Notes: generated from the sequence alone by a model not told the origin. Shown: positions 1 through 9,497, counted from the first letter of the stretch. The stretch is 64,000 nt of DNA from Tepidanaerobacteraceae bacterium (GCA_024655905.1 JANLFP010000001.1:374892-438891); one strand, 5' to 3'. Numbers and translations are program-made.

Positions 1-620
1 TCCCTTTCCACCAGTATGGCTCGCCTGGCCCGTGCCATGGCAGGCATCATCACGTATTTGTCGGCGTCCTTTTCATAACTCTTAAGCCCACAGTCCATCC
101 TTTCGCCCGGTTCCACCAGGCTTCTGGAGTGGGAGACGCGGGTGGTCATCCTCAGCATGACGGGAGTATCGAATGCCTCGCTGATTTCAAAGGCAAGCTT
201 TGTGAAATCTTTTGCCTCCTGACTGTCCGATGGCTCCAGCACTGGAATGTGGGCCGCCCGGCCGTAAAACCTGCTGTCCTGTTCATTCTGGGAGCTGTGC
301 ATCCCCGGGTCATCGGCCACCACTATTACCAAGCCGCCGTTTATCCCGGTATAGGATGATGTAAAAAGCGGGTCTGCCGCCACGTTCAACCCCACGTGCT
401 TCATGCAGGCCATGGCCCTGGCTCCGGCAATGGATGCCCCCAGAGCCACTTCCAGAGCCACCTTTTCGTTGGGAGCCCATTCGGTATATATGCCGTCATA
501 TTTGGATATGCTTTCGGTTATTTCGGTGCTGGGGGTTCCGGGATAAGCCGATGCCACTTTCACTCCGGCCTCGTAAGCCCCCAGGGCTACGGCTTCGTTG
601 CCCAGCAGCAATTTCTTCAA
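1..620 (-). CDS. iorA: Indolepyruvate ferredoxin oxidoreductase, alpha subunit (3' part outside window)
   Basis: Thiamine-diphosphate enzyme that oxidatively decarboxylates aryl pyruvates from aromatic amino acid breakdown to aryl-acetyl-CoA, reducing ferredoxin. The N-terminal 206 codons are present. They begin KKLLLGNEAVALGAYEAG and contain a YPGTPSTEI segment, typical of the pyrimidine-binding domain of 2-oxoacid:ferredoxin oxidoreductases. The C-terminus, including the expected ferredoxin-like domain, lies beyond base 1. The start is a TTG at 620, chosen because AGAGGTGAT sits just upstream and the family N-terminus begins exactly there. It follows the phenylacetate-CoA ligase gene on the same strand with a 90-bp gap. 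The two are commonly paired, with the ligase interconverting aryl-acetyl-CoA and aryl acetate. Confidence 0.9.
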   Translation of the reverse strand, partial: MKKLLLGNEAVALGAYEAGVKVASAYPGTPSTEITESISKYDGIYTEWAPNEKVALEVALGASIAGARAMACMKHVGLNVAADPLFTSSYTGINGGLVIVVADDPGMHSSQNEQDSRFYGRAAHIPVLEPSDSQEAKDFTKLAFEISEAFDTPVMLRMTTRVSHSRSLVEPGERMDCGLKSYEKDADKYVMMPAMARARRAILVER

Positions 621-709
621 TATTAATCACCTCTGATTATAAATTTTAATCTTTTACTGTTTTACCGGCATGGATTTATGATTATGATTCTCACAGGACC
701 GCCATTCGA

Positions 710-2002
710 TTATTTCCGCAAATCCTTGACCCGCCTGGCCTTGCCCTCAAATCTCTCAAGGCTTCTCGGCTCAACAAGATTTACCTTTGCATCTATTTGA
801 AGTACGGTCTTGAGCTTGTGGCGGATTTGAGCATTGAGTTCCTCCAGTTTCTGATACTTGTCCAGCATCTCTCCATCCACAAGTTCCACATTTACCGTGA
901 GTTCATCTAGATAACCTTTTCTGGCCACCACAATCTCATAATGCGGCCCAACGCCCTTTATATTCATCAAAACGCTCTCTATCTGGGAAGGGAACACATT
1001 GACTCCCCGTATGATGAGCATGTCATCGCTCCGGCCTTCCACGCGCGACATCCTCATAAGTGTTCTGCCGCAGCGGCAGGGCTCCGGATTCAGGCTGGTG
1101 ATATCCCTGGTCCTGTACCGCAGAAGTGGCAATGCTTCTTTAGTGAGGGTCGTTATGACAAGTTCCCCTTTTTCCCCGTAGTCCAGTTTGCGCCCTGTAG
1201 CCGGATCTATTATTTCCGCCAGAAAATGGTCTTCGGCAATGTGCATGCCGTCTTTTTCCCAGCACTCTCCGGAAACCCCGGGACCTATAATTTCGCTCAA
1301 ACCATAATTTTCTGTGGCTGTTATGCCCCATCGCTTCTCTATTTCATTCCGCATCTCTTTTGTGGAGCCTTCCGCTCCAAAAAGTCCCAGTCTTAGGCGG
1401 ATATCATCCCGTTTTACTCCCATTTCTTCAGACACCTCCGCCATGTACATGGCGTAAGAAGGGGTACTCACCAGCACGGTGGAGCCAAAATCCCGCATCA
1501 GGTTTATCTGTCTCTCTGTATTGCCGCTTGAAACGGGGACCACTGCGGCGCCTATCCTCTCAAGTCCGTAATGAAGCCCCAGTGCGCCAGTAAAAAGCCC
1601 GTAGCCGAAGGAAATCTGTGCGATATCATGCTCGCGCGCCCCTGCCATGAAAGCTATGCGGGCCACCAGTTCCGACCATGTGTCCAGGTCTTTTCTGGTG
1701 TATCCCACCACAGTTGGCCTGCCGGTGGTGCCGGAGGAGGCGTGGATGCGGACCACGTCCTTCATCGGTACGGCAAACATCCCATATGGATAATTGTCTC
1801 GCAAATCATCCTTTGTGGTGAAGGGTATTTTTTCGATGTCTTTCAAAGAATTGATATCCCGAGGGGAAAGATTCATGCGGTCGAAAGCATGCCTGTAAAA
1901 TGGAACTTTTTCGTAAGCATAATTTACAATGTATTTCAATCTTTCAATCTGAATGTTTTCTATTTCCTCTCTCGTCAATGCCTCATCTTTGGACCACAGC
2001 AT
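710..2002 (-). CDS. paaK: Phenylacetate-CoA ligase family protein
   Basis: AMP-forming acyl-CoA ligase (430 aa) for phenylacetate or related aryl acetates. The ANL-superfamily phosphate loop is visible ([16 protein letters not shown], about residue 90), as are the later [12 protein letters not shown] and YRTRD motifs, and the C-terminal domain carries [15 protein letters not shown]. An upstream in-frame start (2035) exists, but ATG 2002 has GGGGGA six to seven bases upstream and gives the normal family N-terminus ([11 protein letters not shown]). It lies directly upstream of iorA, so together they probably handle indolepyruvate, phenylpyruvate or hydroxyphenylpyruvate. The ligase may run towards ATP formation or towards activation; this is not decided by sequence. 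Confidence 0.92.
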   Translation of the reverse strand: MLWSKDEALTREEIENIQIERLKYIVNYAYEKVPFYRHAFDRMNLSPRDINSLKDIEKIPFTTKDDLRDNYPYGMFAVPMKDVVRIHASSGTTGRPTVVGYTRKDLDTWSELVARIAFMAGAREHDIAQISFGYGLFTGALGLHYGLERIGAAVVPVSSGNTERQINLMRDFGSTVLVSTPSYAMYMAEVSEEMGVKRDDIRLRLGLFGAEGSTKEMRNEIEKRWGITATENYGLSEIIGPGVSGECWEKDGMHIAEDHFLAEIIDPATGRKLDYGEKGELVITTLTKEALPLLRYRTRDITSLNPEPCRCGRTLMRMSRVEGRSDDMLIIRGVNVFPSQIESVLMNIKGVGPHYEIVVARKGYLDELTVNVELVDGEMLDKYQKLEELNAQIRHKLKTVLQIDAKVNLVEPRSLERFEGKARRVKDLRK

Positions 2003-2212
2003 TTTGCTTTCCCCCTCTCTCCACAAAAACAGCACAAACGAATGTCAAGCCTTTCGGTTCATAAAAAGCGGCTGCAATGGCTTGCCCTCTTAAAAATAAA
2101 AGGCCCGAGGCCCTGCGGAAAAACTTTCCTACCATCCTGCCATCTCCCAATACAAAGTATTTGATTAAGATTATACAATATCGCGCAAAAAATATAAATA
2201 CATATTGGAAAA

Positions 2213-4219
2213 TCAGGCAGAAAATCGCACAAGGTTTCTGCCTGCGGATTTAGCTTCGTATAGCATTGTATCTGCCCGCATGATAACGGTGTCAATGGTG
2301 TCCGACGATCTAAAGCCCGATACGCCGAAGCTGGCCGTAACATGCCCTATCTCCGGCAATTCCATGCCGCTCAAAAGCCGGCGCAGCTCATCGGCAAGGT
2401 TTGCCGCATCTTCCGCCGGCGTCTCGGGCAAAAGGATGATAAATTCCTCGCCGCCCCAGCGTGCAAGGCAATCCGACTTGCGTATCCTTTTTTTTATAAT
2501 TTCCGTCACTTGAACCAAAACCGCATCGCCTGCCGCGTGCCCGAAACGGTCATTTACACTCTTGAATCTATCCAGATCCAGCATTATTATAGAGAAGGAG
2601 CGCCCGGTCCGCCTTGCGCGCTCTATTTCTCTTTCCATCATCCGCATGAAAAAGCGCCGATTGTAAACGCCTGTCAGCGGATCGGTTATGGAAAGCTGAT
2701 AAAGTTTTTCTTCCGTTCTTTTCCTTTCGCTGATATCCCTTATTATTCCTACCGAATGCCATTCATTCTCCACTTTAACTCTGGAAAGGGAAAGTTCCAC
2801 TTCAATTTCGCAGCCATCCTTGCGGACTGCTGTCAATTCCAGGGTTTTCCCGTCATACCCGTCCTTGCTTCCGGTTCTATGCTTTGCAAAGGAATTTTTG
2901 TACGCATCATGCATTTGGGCTGGCACAATAAATTTATGCAGCTGCTTCCCCATTATCTCTTCCCGGGAATAGCCAAAAAGCTGCTCCGCAGCCGGGTTCC
3001 AAAAAATCACATTCCCCTGACCGTCTACCATCACTATGGCATCCCGGGCGGATTCCATAATTGCTCTCAGGGTGGCTTCCTTTTTTGCAAGTTCCGCTTC
3101 CATGGTCCTGCGGTCTGTGATATCTATGGCAAGGACCATGTATACTTTTTCACCCGTGTATTCCATAAGCTGCAGATGGTTTTCAACGGGATATACGGAG
3201 CCGTCCCTTCGGCGGTGAACGGTGCAGTACGTCATCTGATCCTGCTTGCCTGCAGCCAGGGACGCTATAAGGTCCAGAAAACTCCGCCGGTTAAGTTCAG
3301 GGGTAATATCAAGCGGAGTCATTTTTTCCAGTTCCTCGGAGGTGTATCCCAGGTTTTCCCTGGCGCTGCGGTTAACCGTTACAAACTTTAGCGTATCGCA
3401 TCTGAATATATATATCTCCACCAGAGAATTTTCCACAAGGTGCCGGAAAAGTTTTATTTCTTTCTCCGTTTGAACCCTCCTGGTTATATCGAAGACAATC
3501 AAATCGAGAAGAGTTTTACCGGCGTGATTTATAACCGCCGAATAGACTTCCACAAACTTCTCCCGGCCATCTGACATTCGGTGCGTGCAAATGCACGGGT
3601 TGCAGCTTTTCTTAAGGGCTTCGCTGTATTTTTTTGTAATGTCCGCGCCAAAAGTTGCATTGATTTCCTCCATGCTCATCTCCAGAAGCCTGTCCCTGGA
3701 GTATCCGTAAAAACGGCAGGCAGCTTCATTCGCTTCCACAATGCGTCCAGACTCCGGCTCTATCAGGAGCATAACCACTTCGTGAGCTTGAAACATGCGG
3801 TGAAAAAGTTCCTCGCTCCGCTTCACCCGCGAATTGGCTTCATGCAGCTTCAAAGCCATTTCCACGGCCGACAGCAGTGCATATTTGTCGGAATTTTTTA
3901 TGACGTACCCGTAAGCAGTAACAGAGCATATCTTCTTCATTATTTCCTTGCTTGCATTGGCCGTTAGAAAAACAACCGGAATATCCGCAATCCTTTGAAT
4001 CCGCTGTGCCGTTTCTATCCCATCCATTCCCTTGCCGAGCTCTATATCCATCAAAATGAGATCCGGTCTCAGACCGCTGCGGATTTTTTCCAAAGCCTCT
4101 TCTCCCGTGCGCGCCGCATCTGACTTATAGCCATTTTTGACCAATATGTCCGCCGTTATCTGGGCATTCAGCCTGCTGTCTTCCACAATCAAGATTTTTT
4201 TGTCAGAGTAAGGATTCAA
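2213..4219 (-). CDS. Receiver-PAS-PAS-PAS-GGDEF diguanylate cyclase
   Basis: Makes the second messenger c-di-GMP from two GTP. Domain order in the 668-aa product: an N-terminal response-regulator receiver (KILIVEDSRLNAQ; phosphoacceptor Asp in LILMDIEL; conserved Lys in YVIKNS), three PAS/PAC sensor repeats (roughly residues 140-510), and a C-terminal GGDEF domain. The active site reads RWGGEEF, so it should be catalytic. An RKSD I-site lies five residues before it, the usual product-inhibition site. No transmembrane segment is seen, so it is cytoplasmic. Start TTG 4219 was chosen because GGAGGAG lies six bases upstream; the longer frame (TTG 4234) would start inside that ribosome site. The cognate histidine kinase is not in the window. 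Confidence 0.9.
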   Translation of the reverse strand: MNPYSDKKILIVEDSRLNAQITADILVKNGYKSDAARTGEEALEKIRSGLRPDLILMDIELGKGMDGIETAQRIQRIADIPVVFLTANASKEIMKKICSVTAYGYVIKNSDKYALLSAVEMALKLHEANSRVKRSEELFHRMFQAHEVVMLLIEPESGRIVEANEAACRFYGYSRDRLLEMSMEEINATFGADITKKYSEALKKSCNPCICTHRMSDGREKFVEVYSAVINHAGKTLLDLIVFDITRRVQTEKEIKLFRHLVENSLVEIYIFRCDTLKFVTVNRSARENLGYTSEELEKMTPLDITPELNRRSFLDLIASLAAGKQDQMTYCTVHRRRDGSVYPVENHLQLMEYTGEKVYMVLAIDITDRRTMEAELAKKEATLRAIMESARDAIVMVDGQGNVIFWNPAAEQLFGYSREEIMGKQLHKFIVPAQMHDAYKNSFAKHRTGSKDGYDGKTLELTAVRKDGCEIEVELSLSRVKVENEWHSVGIIRDISERKRTEEKLYQLSITDPLTGVYNRRFFMRMMEREIERARRTGRSFSIIMLDLDRFKSVNDRFGHAAGDAVLVQVTEIIKKRIRKSDCLARWGGEEFIILLPETPAEDAANLADELRRLLSGMELPEIGHVTASFGVSGFRSSDTIDTVIMRADTMLYEAKSAGRNLVRFSA

Positions 4220-4392
4220 ACAATGCTCCTCCAATCCCGAAATACATTTTTACATGAAATTTATGATTTCACTGCAGAAAGTCAATTTTGGCGGTAGTGA
4301 CGGCACCGGCTCGTTCGATAAAACACTCTAAAGTCTGGCCCTGCATGTGTCTATATTATAGCATAAAGGTCACGATTTAAAAAGCACGTTTC

Positions 4393-4445
4393 AATCAAGT
4401 GGCTTCAAAAGCGCTTCGGCGGTGTTTTTCAGCGAACACTTGATT
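4393..4445. promoter_or_regulatory. Inverted repeat overlapping the MFS gene promoter (candidate operator)
   Basis: Arms AATCAAGTG (4393-4401) and CACTTGATT (4437-4445) are perfect complements separated by 35 bases. The right arm covers the predicted -35 box of the exporter gene. This arrangement would suit looping or occlusion by a repressor. No regulator gene is adjacent, so the binding protein is unknown. Confidence 0.4.
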
Positions 4446-4467
4446 ATCATGTTTATTGTAGTATAAT
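4440..4467 (+). promoter_or_regulatory. Sigma-A-type promoter of the MFS exporter gene
   Basis: TTGATT (4440-4445), a 16-base spacer and a perfect TATAAT (4462-4467). It lies 48 bases upstream of the ATG at 4515. The rest of the 280-base gap (4235-4514) shows no ORF. Confidence 0.6.
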
Positions 4468-4514
4468 AATAATATTCGTATGGCGAAAAGGACCAAACAT
4501 AGGAGTTGACCAAA

Positions 4515-5741
4515 ATGAACAGTGAAATCATTTATCCCGGTGCAAAAATAAAACAAACTTATCTTGGCGATAAAGGATTGATTGTATTTCTGGCACTGTT
4601 GAGCGCTTTTGTGCCTTTATCCACCGACCTTTATCTCCCCGCTTTGCCCACCATGACAAAATACTTTCAAACACATAGTCATCTCACAAATCTTACACTT
4701 ATTCTGTTCTTTGTATTTTTCAGTCTCGGCACCCTGATATGGGGGCCGCTGAGCGATAAATACGGGCGCAGGCCCATCCTTCTTGCTGGCCTTGTCGGTT
4801 ACATCATTGCCAGTTTCCTGTGTTCAATTTCACTAAATGTATACCAGCTTATTATATTCAGGATTCTGCAAGCTGCAGGAGGAAGCGTCTCCAGCGCTCT
4901 GGCTACAGCTATTGTAAAGGATGTGTATGAGGGCAGGAAACGCGAATCAACACTGGCTCTTGTGCAATCCATGGTGCTTATTTGCCCTGCCGTAGCACCT
5001 GTAATAGGTGCCCTTTTGCTGAAAATCACATCGTGGAGAGGAGTCTTTGTCACCCAAGCGCTTTTAGGAATGGCTGCGTTTGCTGCAGCTTTGGCTTTTC
5101 GGGAAACGCTTGAGGCAAGGAGCAGCGGCAGCCTCATTCATACCATCGGTCGTCTCGGGGTGGTTCTCAAAAACCCCGGATTCACCTCGCTGCTTATCAT
5201 TTTTTCCATGCTGAGCATAACTTTCATGGCATTCATTTCTTCTTCTTCGTACATATATCAGGATGTTTTTTTGTTGAGCAGCCAGGTCTACAGCTATTAT
5301 TTTGCTTTTAATGCGGCAGGCATGCTGGTTGGCCCCCTGATTTACCTGAGGCTTTCAGCCAGATTCAGAAGATTTTCTATCATTAACGCCTGCTTTGGGG
5401 TCATAATATTGAGCGGAATTTTGATATATACCCTGGGAAATTCGTGCCCCCAGGCATTCGCTATCATGCTTCTCCCCGCGACTATTGCCACAAGCTGCAC
5501 CCGGCCGCCAAGTACATTTTTCATGCTGGAGCAGCAGAAGGAAGATGCCGGTTCGGCATCTTCTCTCATGAGTTCCTTTGCGACGGTGATGGGAAGCGTC
5601 GGAATGGTTATAGTATCGTTCTTTCCCGGCAATCTGGTGAAGATAGTGGGAGCGGTAAACATCATTTTTGGGATGATATGCGGATTGATGTGGCTCGCCG
5701 CTACAAAAAAACCGTTTCTGAGCAGGGTGAGAGAAATGTGA
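4515..5741 (+). CDS. Bcr/CflA-family drug:proton antiporter (MFS, 12 TM)
   Basis: Integral membrane efflux pump of the DHA1 branch of the major facilitator superfamily (408 aa). The first helices contain FVPLSTDLYLPALPTM, characteristic of Bcr/CflA proteins. Loop 2-3 carries motif A (GPLSDKYGRRPILLAG), and about twelve hydrophobic segments can be counted. ATG 4515 is preferred over the in-frame TTG at 4506 because AGGAG at 4501-4505 is nine bases from it. The gene is monocistronic, with its own promoter upstream and a hairpin terminator downstream. It is one of only three plus-strand genes here. Likely substrates are hydrophobic drugs or metabolites such as sulfonamides or bicyclomycin; specificity cannot be read from sequence. 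Confidence 0.88.
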   Translation: MNSEIIYPGAKIKQTYLGDKGLIVFLALLSAFVPLSTDLYLPALPTMTKYFQTHSHLTNLTLILFFVFFSLGTLIWGPLSDKYGRRPILLAGLVGYIIASFLCSISLNVYQLIIFRILQAAGGSVSSALATAIVKDVYEGRKRESTLALVQSMVLICPAVAPVIGALLLKITSWRGVFVTQALLGMAAFAAALAFRETLEARSSGSLIHTIGRLGVVLKNPGFTSLLIIFSMLSITFMAFISSSSYIYQDVFLLSSQVYSYYFAFNAAGMLVGPLIYLRLSARFRRFSIINACFGVIILSGILIYTLGNSCPQAFAIMLLPATIATSCTRPPSTFFMLEQQKEDAGSASSLMSSFATVMGSVGMVIVSFFPGNLVKIVGAVNIIFGMICGLMWLAATKKPFLSRVREM

Positions 5742-5799
5742 TGCATCGATACTATCAGATATAATTGCCTCTTACGATTTGATTCTGAGGTACAATCAT

Positions 5800-5827
5800 A
5801 AAGCTCCCACCCAAAGGTAGGAGCTTT
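5800..5827. terminator. Bidirectional intrinsic terminator
   Basis: Stem AAAGCTCC (5800-5807) with GGAGCTTT (5820-5827), extended inwards by ACC/GGT after one mismatch. T runs follow on the plus side and A runs precede. It sits between the convergent exporter gene and the hydantoin-like operon, so it probably ends both transcripts. Confidence 0.8.
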
Positions 5828-5831
5828 TTAT

Positions 5832-6962
5832 TCATACCAGCTTTTCTACAGGAGTATAATCCTCATCGTATCCGAAATACTTCGGCCCAAAGGTTTCGAT
5901 GCCCAGGTCGGTGCGCATTTTTTCATCTGCCGGGACCACCACAATGCTTCCGCGGTATCCGTATTTTACTATATCGGTCCTTATGGGTTCTCCTGTTTCC
6001 GAATCCAGTATCAAAATCAGGTCAGGAGCAAGGCATTTGACTTTTCCGCTTATTTCAAGCCTCAGCCATTCGTTCTGGAAATCCACGAAAGCTTTTTCCC
6101 CTCTATATTCTTCAAGGCCTTCAAGGGTCAACCTTCCCATAGAGAACCCTTTAGTCTTTTCTGCTCCGAATTCGCGATTTATGTCTACAATCTTGCCCTT
6201 GAAAACCTTATATCCTCCGACTATCTTCACTATGTTTTCAATGGGGTCGTCATGGGTTTTCCTGCATTTGTAGACCGCCTTGCCCAGTTCCCAGCTCTTT
6301 GAAATGGAATTAAAGATGGCCGCTTCTTTAAGCTGCCTGCCGGTCATAGGGTACCCCGCAATCCAGGATATTCCACCGTAGGCCATGGCGGCATTTCTTA
6401 TTATTCTTTCCGCCATAATGGCGCTTGCGGCATCCGCTACGGTTACCGCCCCTTTTTCATTGGCCGCCGCCGTGGGAGACGGCATAATGCCATGGGTGTA
6501 AAAGGATGTCATCTGAAGCTCCGGAAAAGCCCTCCCCATGCCGTCCGCATCCACCACCGGGATACCGACAGCCCCGGCAACCGCCATCGGAACAGGGGTA
6601 TTCACCCCTCCTGCCTCGGGGGGTATAATGGCCTGGATTTCTTTTCCCAGATACCTTTTCAAACTTTCCAGGCACCACAGGACTTCCTTACCGTTCGGGG
6701 GTTTTTCTGTCAAAACAACCGGTGCTCCAAGGCAACCGGCTATGGCTGCCAGGGCGTCATCCGGAAAATCTCTTGGGTCTATCAACACGATATCCTTTCT
6801 CTCTTTGACCACATTTAGAGCCCATAAAAATCCTATCTCGGGGTCTCCCCCGCCGCCGGTGGCAAGGATGGACGCTCCCAGAGTAATTTCTTTCAGGCCC
6901 TGTTCATCCACAACCCTGTAATTTTTTATGCCCCATCTTTTTATAATGTCATACACGCTCAT
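5832..6962 (-). CDS. DUF917 family protein, copy 1 (S-methyl thiohydantoin desulfurase-like)
   Basis: Product of 376 aa, last gene of the hydantoin-like operon. It carries the family signature GASILATGGGGDPEIGFLWA near residue 30, AGYPMTGRQLKEAA in the middle, and a C-terminal stretch ending SETGEPIRTDIVKYGYRG. Family members act on (thio)hydantoin-like rings or are uncharacterised. ATG 6962 is favoured because AGGTG lies six bases upstream; ATG 6968 and GTG 6971 are alternatives. Clear paralogue of the protein at 8310-9482, sharing most motifs with the same spacing. That two copies occur in one operon suggests a heteromeric enzyme or two substrates (inference). Confidence 0.82.
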   Translation of the reverse strand: MSVYDIIKRWGIKNYRVVDEQGLKEITLGASILATGGGGDPEIGFLWALNVVKERKDIVLIDPRDFPDDALAAIAGCLGAPVVLTEKPPNGKEVLWCLESLKRYLGKEIQAIIPPEAGGVNTPVPMAVAGAVGIPVVDADGMGRAFPELQMTSFYTHGIMPSPTAAANEKGAVTVADAASAIMAERIIRNAAMAYGGISWIAGYPMTGRQLKEAAIFNSISKSWELGKAVYKCRKTHDDPIENIVKIVGGYKVFKGKIVDINREFGAEKTKGFSMGRLTLEGLEEYRGEKAFVDFQNEWLRLEISGKVKCLAPDLILILDSETGEPIRTDIVKYGYRGSIVVVPADEKMRTDLGIETFGPKYFGYDEDYTPVEKLV

Positions 6963-6971
6963 ATTCATCAC

Positions 6972-8057
6972 CTATATCAGCTCTCGAGGAGCATTTGTTA
7001 GCAGTTCATACCCACCATCCGTCACAAGCACCATATCTTCTATCCGGGCCGCTCCAAGGCCTTCCACATATATGCCGGGTTCAATGGTAAATATCATTCC
7101 CGGTTCCAGCAAAATCTTGCTTCCAACATCCACTATCGGCATTTCATGAATGCTAAGGCCCAGGCCATGACCTGTAAGGTGGGGAAAATATTTACCAAAC
7201 CCTTTTTGCGCAATATAATCTCTGGCGGCTTTATCGATATCCTCCGCAGCCACCCCCGGCTTCACGGCCTCTATGGCTTTCTGCTGAGCTTCATAGGCCA
7301 CCCGAAAAAGGTGTTTTTGCTCGTCGGAAAAGCCCCCGGGGGAAAACGTCCTTGTGATATCGGAGCAATAACCCCTGTAGACACACCCCATGTCGAAAAG
7401 AACAAGTTCGCCTTTTTTGAGTTCTTTATCCGAAGAAAACCGCTGCGGGAGCCACGCGTTCTCCCCAGACATGACAAAAGGCTCAAAGGACAATCCTTCC
7501 GCCCCTTCTTTCATCATCACGTCCTGGGCAATTGCGGATACTTCGTATTCCTTAATTCCCTCTCTTATGCTCTCAATGGCTTTAATCATGGCTTTTTCCG
7601 CGATTTTTGCAGCAGCTCTTATGATTTCGATTTCTTCCGCGTCTTTAACCGTTCTGAATCTTAAAAGATCGTTTTCTATATTGCACAGTTCGGCATTCGT
7701 TACCTCTTTTATTAAATTCTCCCTTTCAACTGTAACGGTTGAAAACTCAACGCCAACGCGCTTTATATTTCTGCCATGAAGCAGTTGTTGCAGCGGGTTT
7801 AAATAATTCGGGTCGTCCTCCGGAAACTTTCTAATATCTTTTATCCAGCAATTCCTTTTTACCCTGTTGTAGTCTAGAACCGCCGTCAAAAGCACCACTT
7901 CGCCATTTTTTGATATAAAAAGGATGGAAAAGGATGCGGTATTAAACCGCATGCCTGTAAAATACCTCACATTGGCTCTATCCCCCAGAATCGCAGCATC
8001 CAGATCCTTTTCCTGCAAAAACTCGACTAATTTATCCACTCGCCTTATATAATTCAT
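6972..8057 (-). CDS. M24 family metallopeptidase (Xaa-Pro peptidase/creatinase fold)
   Basis: Product of 361 aa with an N-terminal creatinase-like domain (residues 1-130) and a pita-bread catalytic domain. All five expected metal ligands are visible: Asp in LVLFDMGCVYRGYCSD, the second Asp in SDITRTF, His in HLTGHGLGLSIHEMP, Glu in FTIEPGIYV and Glu in ARIEDMVLV. This supports an active dinuclear metalloenzyme. Family roles include cleaving X-Pro dipeptides or, for creatinase-like members, hydrolysing amidino compounds. In an operon of hydantoin-type genes it may cleave the linear product of ring opening (inference). It starts one base after the stop of the 83-aa gene, implying translational coupling. 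Confidence 0.85.
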   Translation of the reverse strand: MNYIRRVDKLVEFLQEKDLDAAILGDRANVRYFTGMRFNTASFSILFISKNGEVVLLTAVLDYNRVKRNCWIKDIRKFPEDDPNYLNPLQQLLHGRNIKRVGVEFSTVTVERENLIKEVTNAELCNIENDLLRFRTVKDAEEIEIIRAAAKIAEKAMIKAIESIREGIKEYEVSAIAQDVMMKEGAEGLSFEPFVMSGENAWLPQRFSSDKELKKGELVLFDMGCVYRGYCSDITRTFSPGGFSDEQKHLFRVAYEAQQKAIEAVKPGVAAEDIDKAARDYIAQKGFGKYFPHLTGHGLGLSIHEMPIVDVGSKILLEPGMIFTIEPGIYVEGLGAARIEDMVLVTDGGYELLTNAPRELI

Positions 8058-8058
8058 C

Positions 8059-8310
8059 TTATATCCCTTCTAACTCGCTTTCTTTTTCGGGATTTATCAT
8101 GTATATCTTCTTGGGCACCCTGGATTCCAGGCTTGATTCCATTGGACCGGTAAGTTCTATCAACACCATGTCATTTGCAAGTTTTTCCAGAGATTCTTCC
8201 AATTCCGGCATGCCCGAAAGTGCTTCGACAACGGCTTTTCTCTCGCTGTAGGGATTTTCTTTCAGGAACTTTATGATGGCTTTTTCCGTTTCATTAAAGC
8301 TGGATGCCAT
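8059..8310 (-). CDS. Small 83-aa protein of the hydantoin-like operon, function unknown
   Basis: I do not recognise this family. The 83-residue product is acidic and mostly helical at the N-terminus (FNETEKAIIKFLKENPYSERKA), followed by a second helix-rich part and a beta-like tail (KKIYMINPE). The pattern resembles a winged-helix fold, but I see no confident DNA-binding signature. Its ATG shares a base with the stop codon of the upstream DUF917 gene (TAATG), and the M24 peptidase starts one base after its stop, so it is tightly coupled to both. A small partner subunit of the DUF917 proteins is as likely as a regulator. Confidence 0.6.
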   Translation of the reverse strand: MASSFNETEKAIIKFLKENPYSERKAVVEALSGMPELEESLEKLANDMVLIELTGPMESSLESRVPKKIYMINPEKESELEGI

Positions 8311-9482
8311 TATTTCGCCACCTCCTTATTGAGTTCTTCTACAGGAACATAATCCATGTCGTATCCAAAATATCCGGGACCAAACAGCTGTATTCCCTTG
8401 GGCGTCCTCATCCTTTCATGGGCTGGAATGAGGATGATGGAGCCTCTATAGCCGTATTTCATGATGTCGGTGCGAATCGGCTCTCCCGTTTCGGAGTCCA
8501 CTATGGCTATGAGATCCGGCGGAAGGCACCTCACCCTCCCGTCAATCCTCAAGACGAGCCATTCATTTTGAAAGTCGATTTCCGCCACGCTTCCCTTATA
8601 TTCGTCAAGCCCCTCCATTTTTATTCTGCCAAGGCTGAAGCCTTTTGTCGACTCTCCGCCGAACTCCCTGGAAATGTCCACTATCTTGCCCTTGAACACC
8701 TTCATCCCGGTCACGTTTCTCGTAGCCTTCAGGCTGTCGAGCATTTCCTTCACGGGGTCCAGGTGCTTTTCTCTCGCCCTGTAAACGGCTTTGCCCAGTT
8801 CCCACGCAATGCTCTGGGAATTTAAAATAGAAGCTTCCTTGACCTGTTTTCCCGTCATGGGGTATGTCGCAATCCAGGAAATGCCGCCGTAGGCCATGGC
8901 GACACGCCTTGCGATATTTTCGGCCATTTTGTTGTCATCGCCGGTATCGATCACAGTTACATTGCCCCTGTCGTCGCAGGAAACCGTAGGGGAGGCATTT
9001 ACTCCGTTTGTAACCCATGAAGTCATCTGGAGCTCTGGAAACGCCCTGTTCATGCCGTCTACGTCGATCACGGGGACCTCAAATTCTCCCGCAGCCGCAT
9101 AAGCGACGGTGGAATTCACTCCTCCGCATTCAATCGGAATCGTCGCCCCGAGTTTCTTTCCCCAGTACTGTTCCAGTTTTCTTATGGCATTATTCAACAC
9201 ATCATATGAAGGCGGCTTTTCGGTAAGCACCACGGGCGCGCCCAGGCAGGCGGGGCTCGCAACGAGAATATCGTCGGGTATGTCCATTGGATCAATCATA
9301 ACCACGGTCTTTCCTTCATCCAGCACTTTATACGCCCATAGAAGCCCTATCTCGGGGTCTCCTCCGCCGCCCGTAGCAAGGATTGACGCTCCAAGAGTGA
9401 TTTCTTTTACTGCCTGCTTGTCTATGATTTTATAGTTTTTAATTCCCCATTTTTCCAGTGTCTCGAAGACTTTGTTCGACAT
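8310..9482 (-). CDS. DUF917 family protein, copy 2 (S-methyl thiohydantoin desulfurase-like)
   Basis: Product of 390 aa, paralogue of the protein at 5832-6962. It shares GASILATGGGGDPEIGLLWA, an ECGGVNS segment, AFPELQMTSW, ATYPMTGKQVKEAS and the SETGEPIRTDIMKYGYRG tail. It has an extra segment near residue 250 (KEMLDSLKATRNVTGM) and a longer C-terminus. The start has GGAGG ten bases upstream. It lies 15 bases downstream of the HyuA-like gene, a pairing seen for this family and consistent with action on the same cyclic substrate. Conserved Asp, His and Cys positions can be seen, but I cannot assign catalytic roles. Confidence 0.83.
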   Translation of the reverse strand: MSNKVFETLEKWGIKNYKIIDKQAVKEITLGASILATGGGGDPEIGLLWAYKVLDEGKTVVMIDPMDIPDDILVASPACLGAPVVLTEKPPSYDVLNNAIRKLEQYWGKKLGATIPIECGGVNSTVAYAAAGEFEVPVIDVDGMNRAFPELQMTSWVTNGVNASPTVSCDDRGNVTVIDTGDDNKMAENIARRVAMAYGGISWIATYPMTGKQVKEASILNSQSIAWELGKAVYRAREKHLDPVKEMLDSLKATRNVTGMKVFKGKIVDISREFGGESTKGFSLGRIKMEGLDEYKGSVAEIDFQNEWLVLRIDGRVRCLPPDLIAIVDSETGEPIRTDIMKYGYRGSIILIPAHERMRTPKGIQLFGPGYFGYDMDYVPVEELNKEVAK

Positions 9483-9497
9483 ATGCTTTCCGCCTCC

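Noticed and set aside
941..1396. Long plus-strand frame opposite the phenylacetate-CoA ligase gene
   Set aside because: It is the antisense shadow of a clearly coding gene and has no domain or ribosome site. The same holds for the long frames opposite murA, glyA, atpA, atpB and the GGDEF genes.
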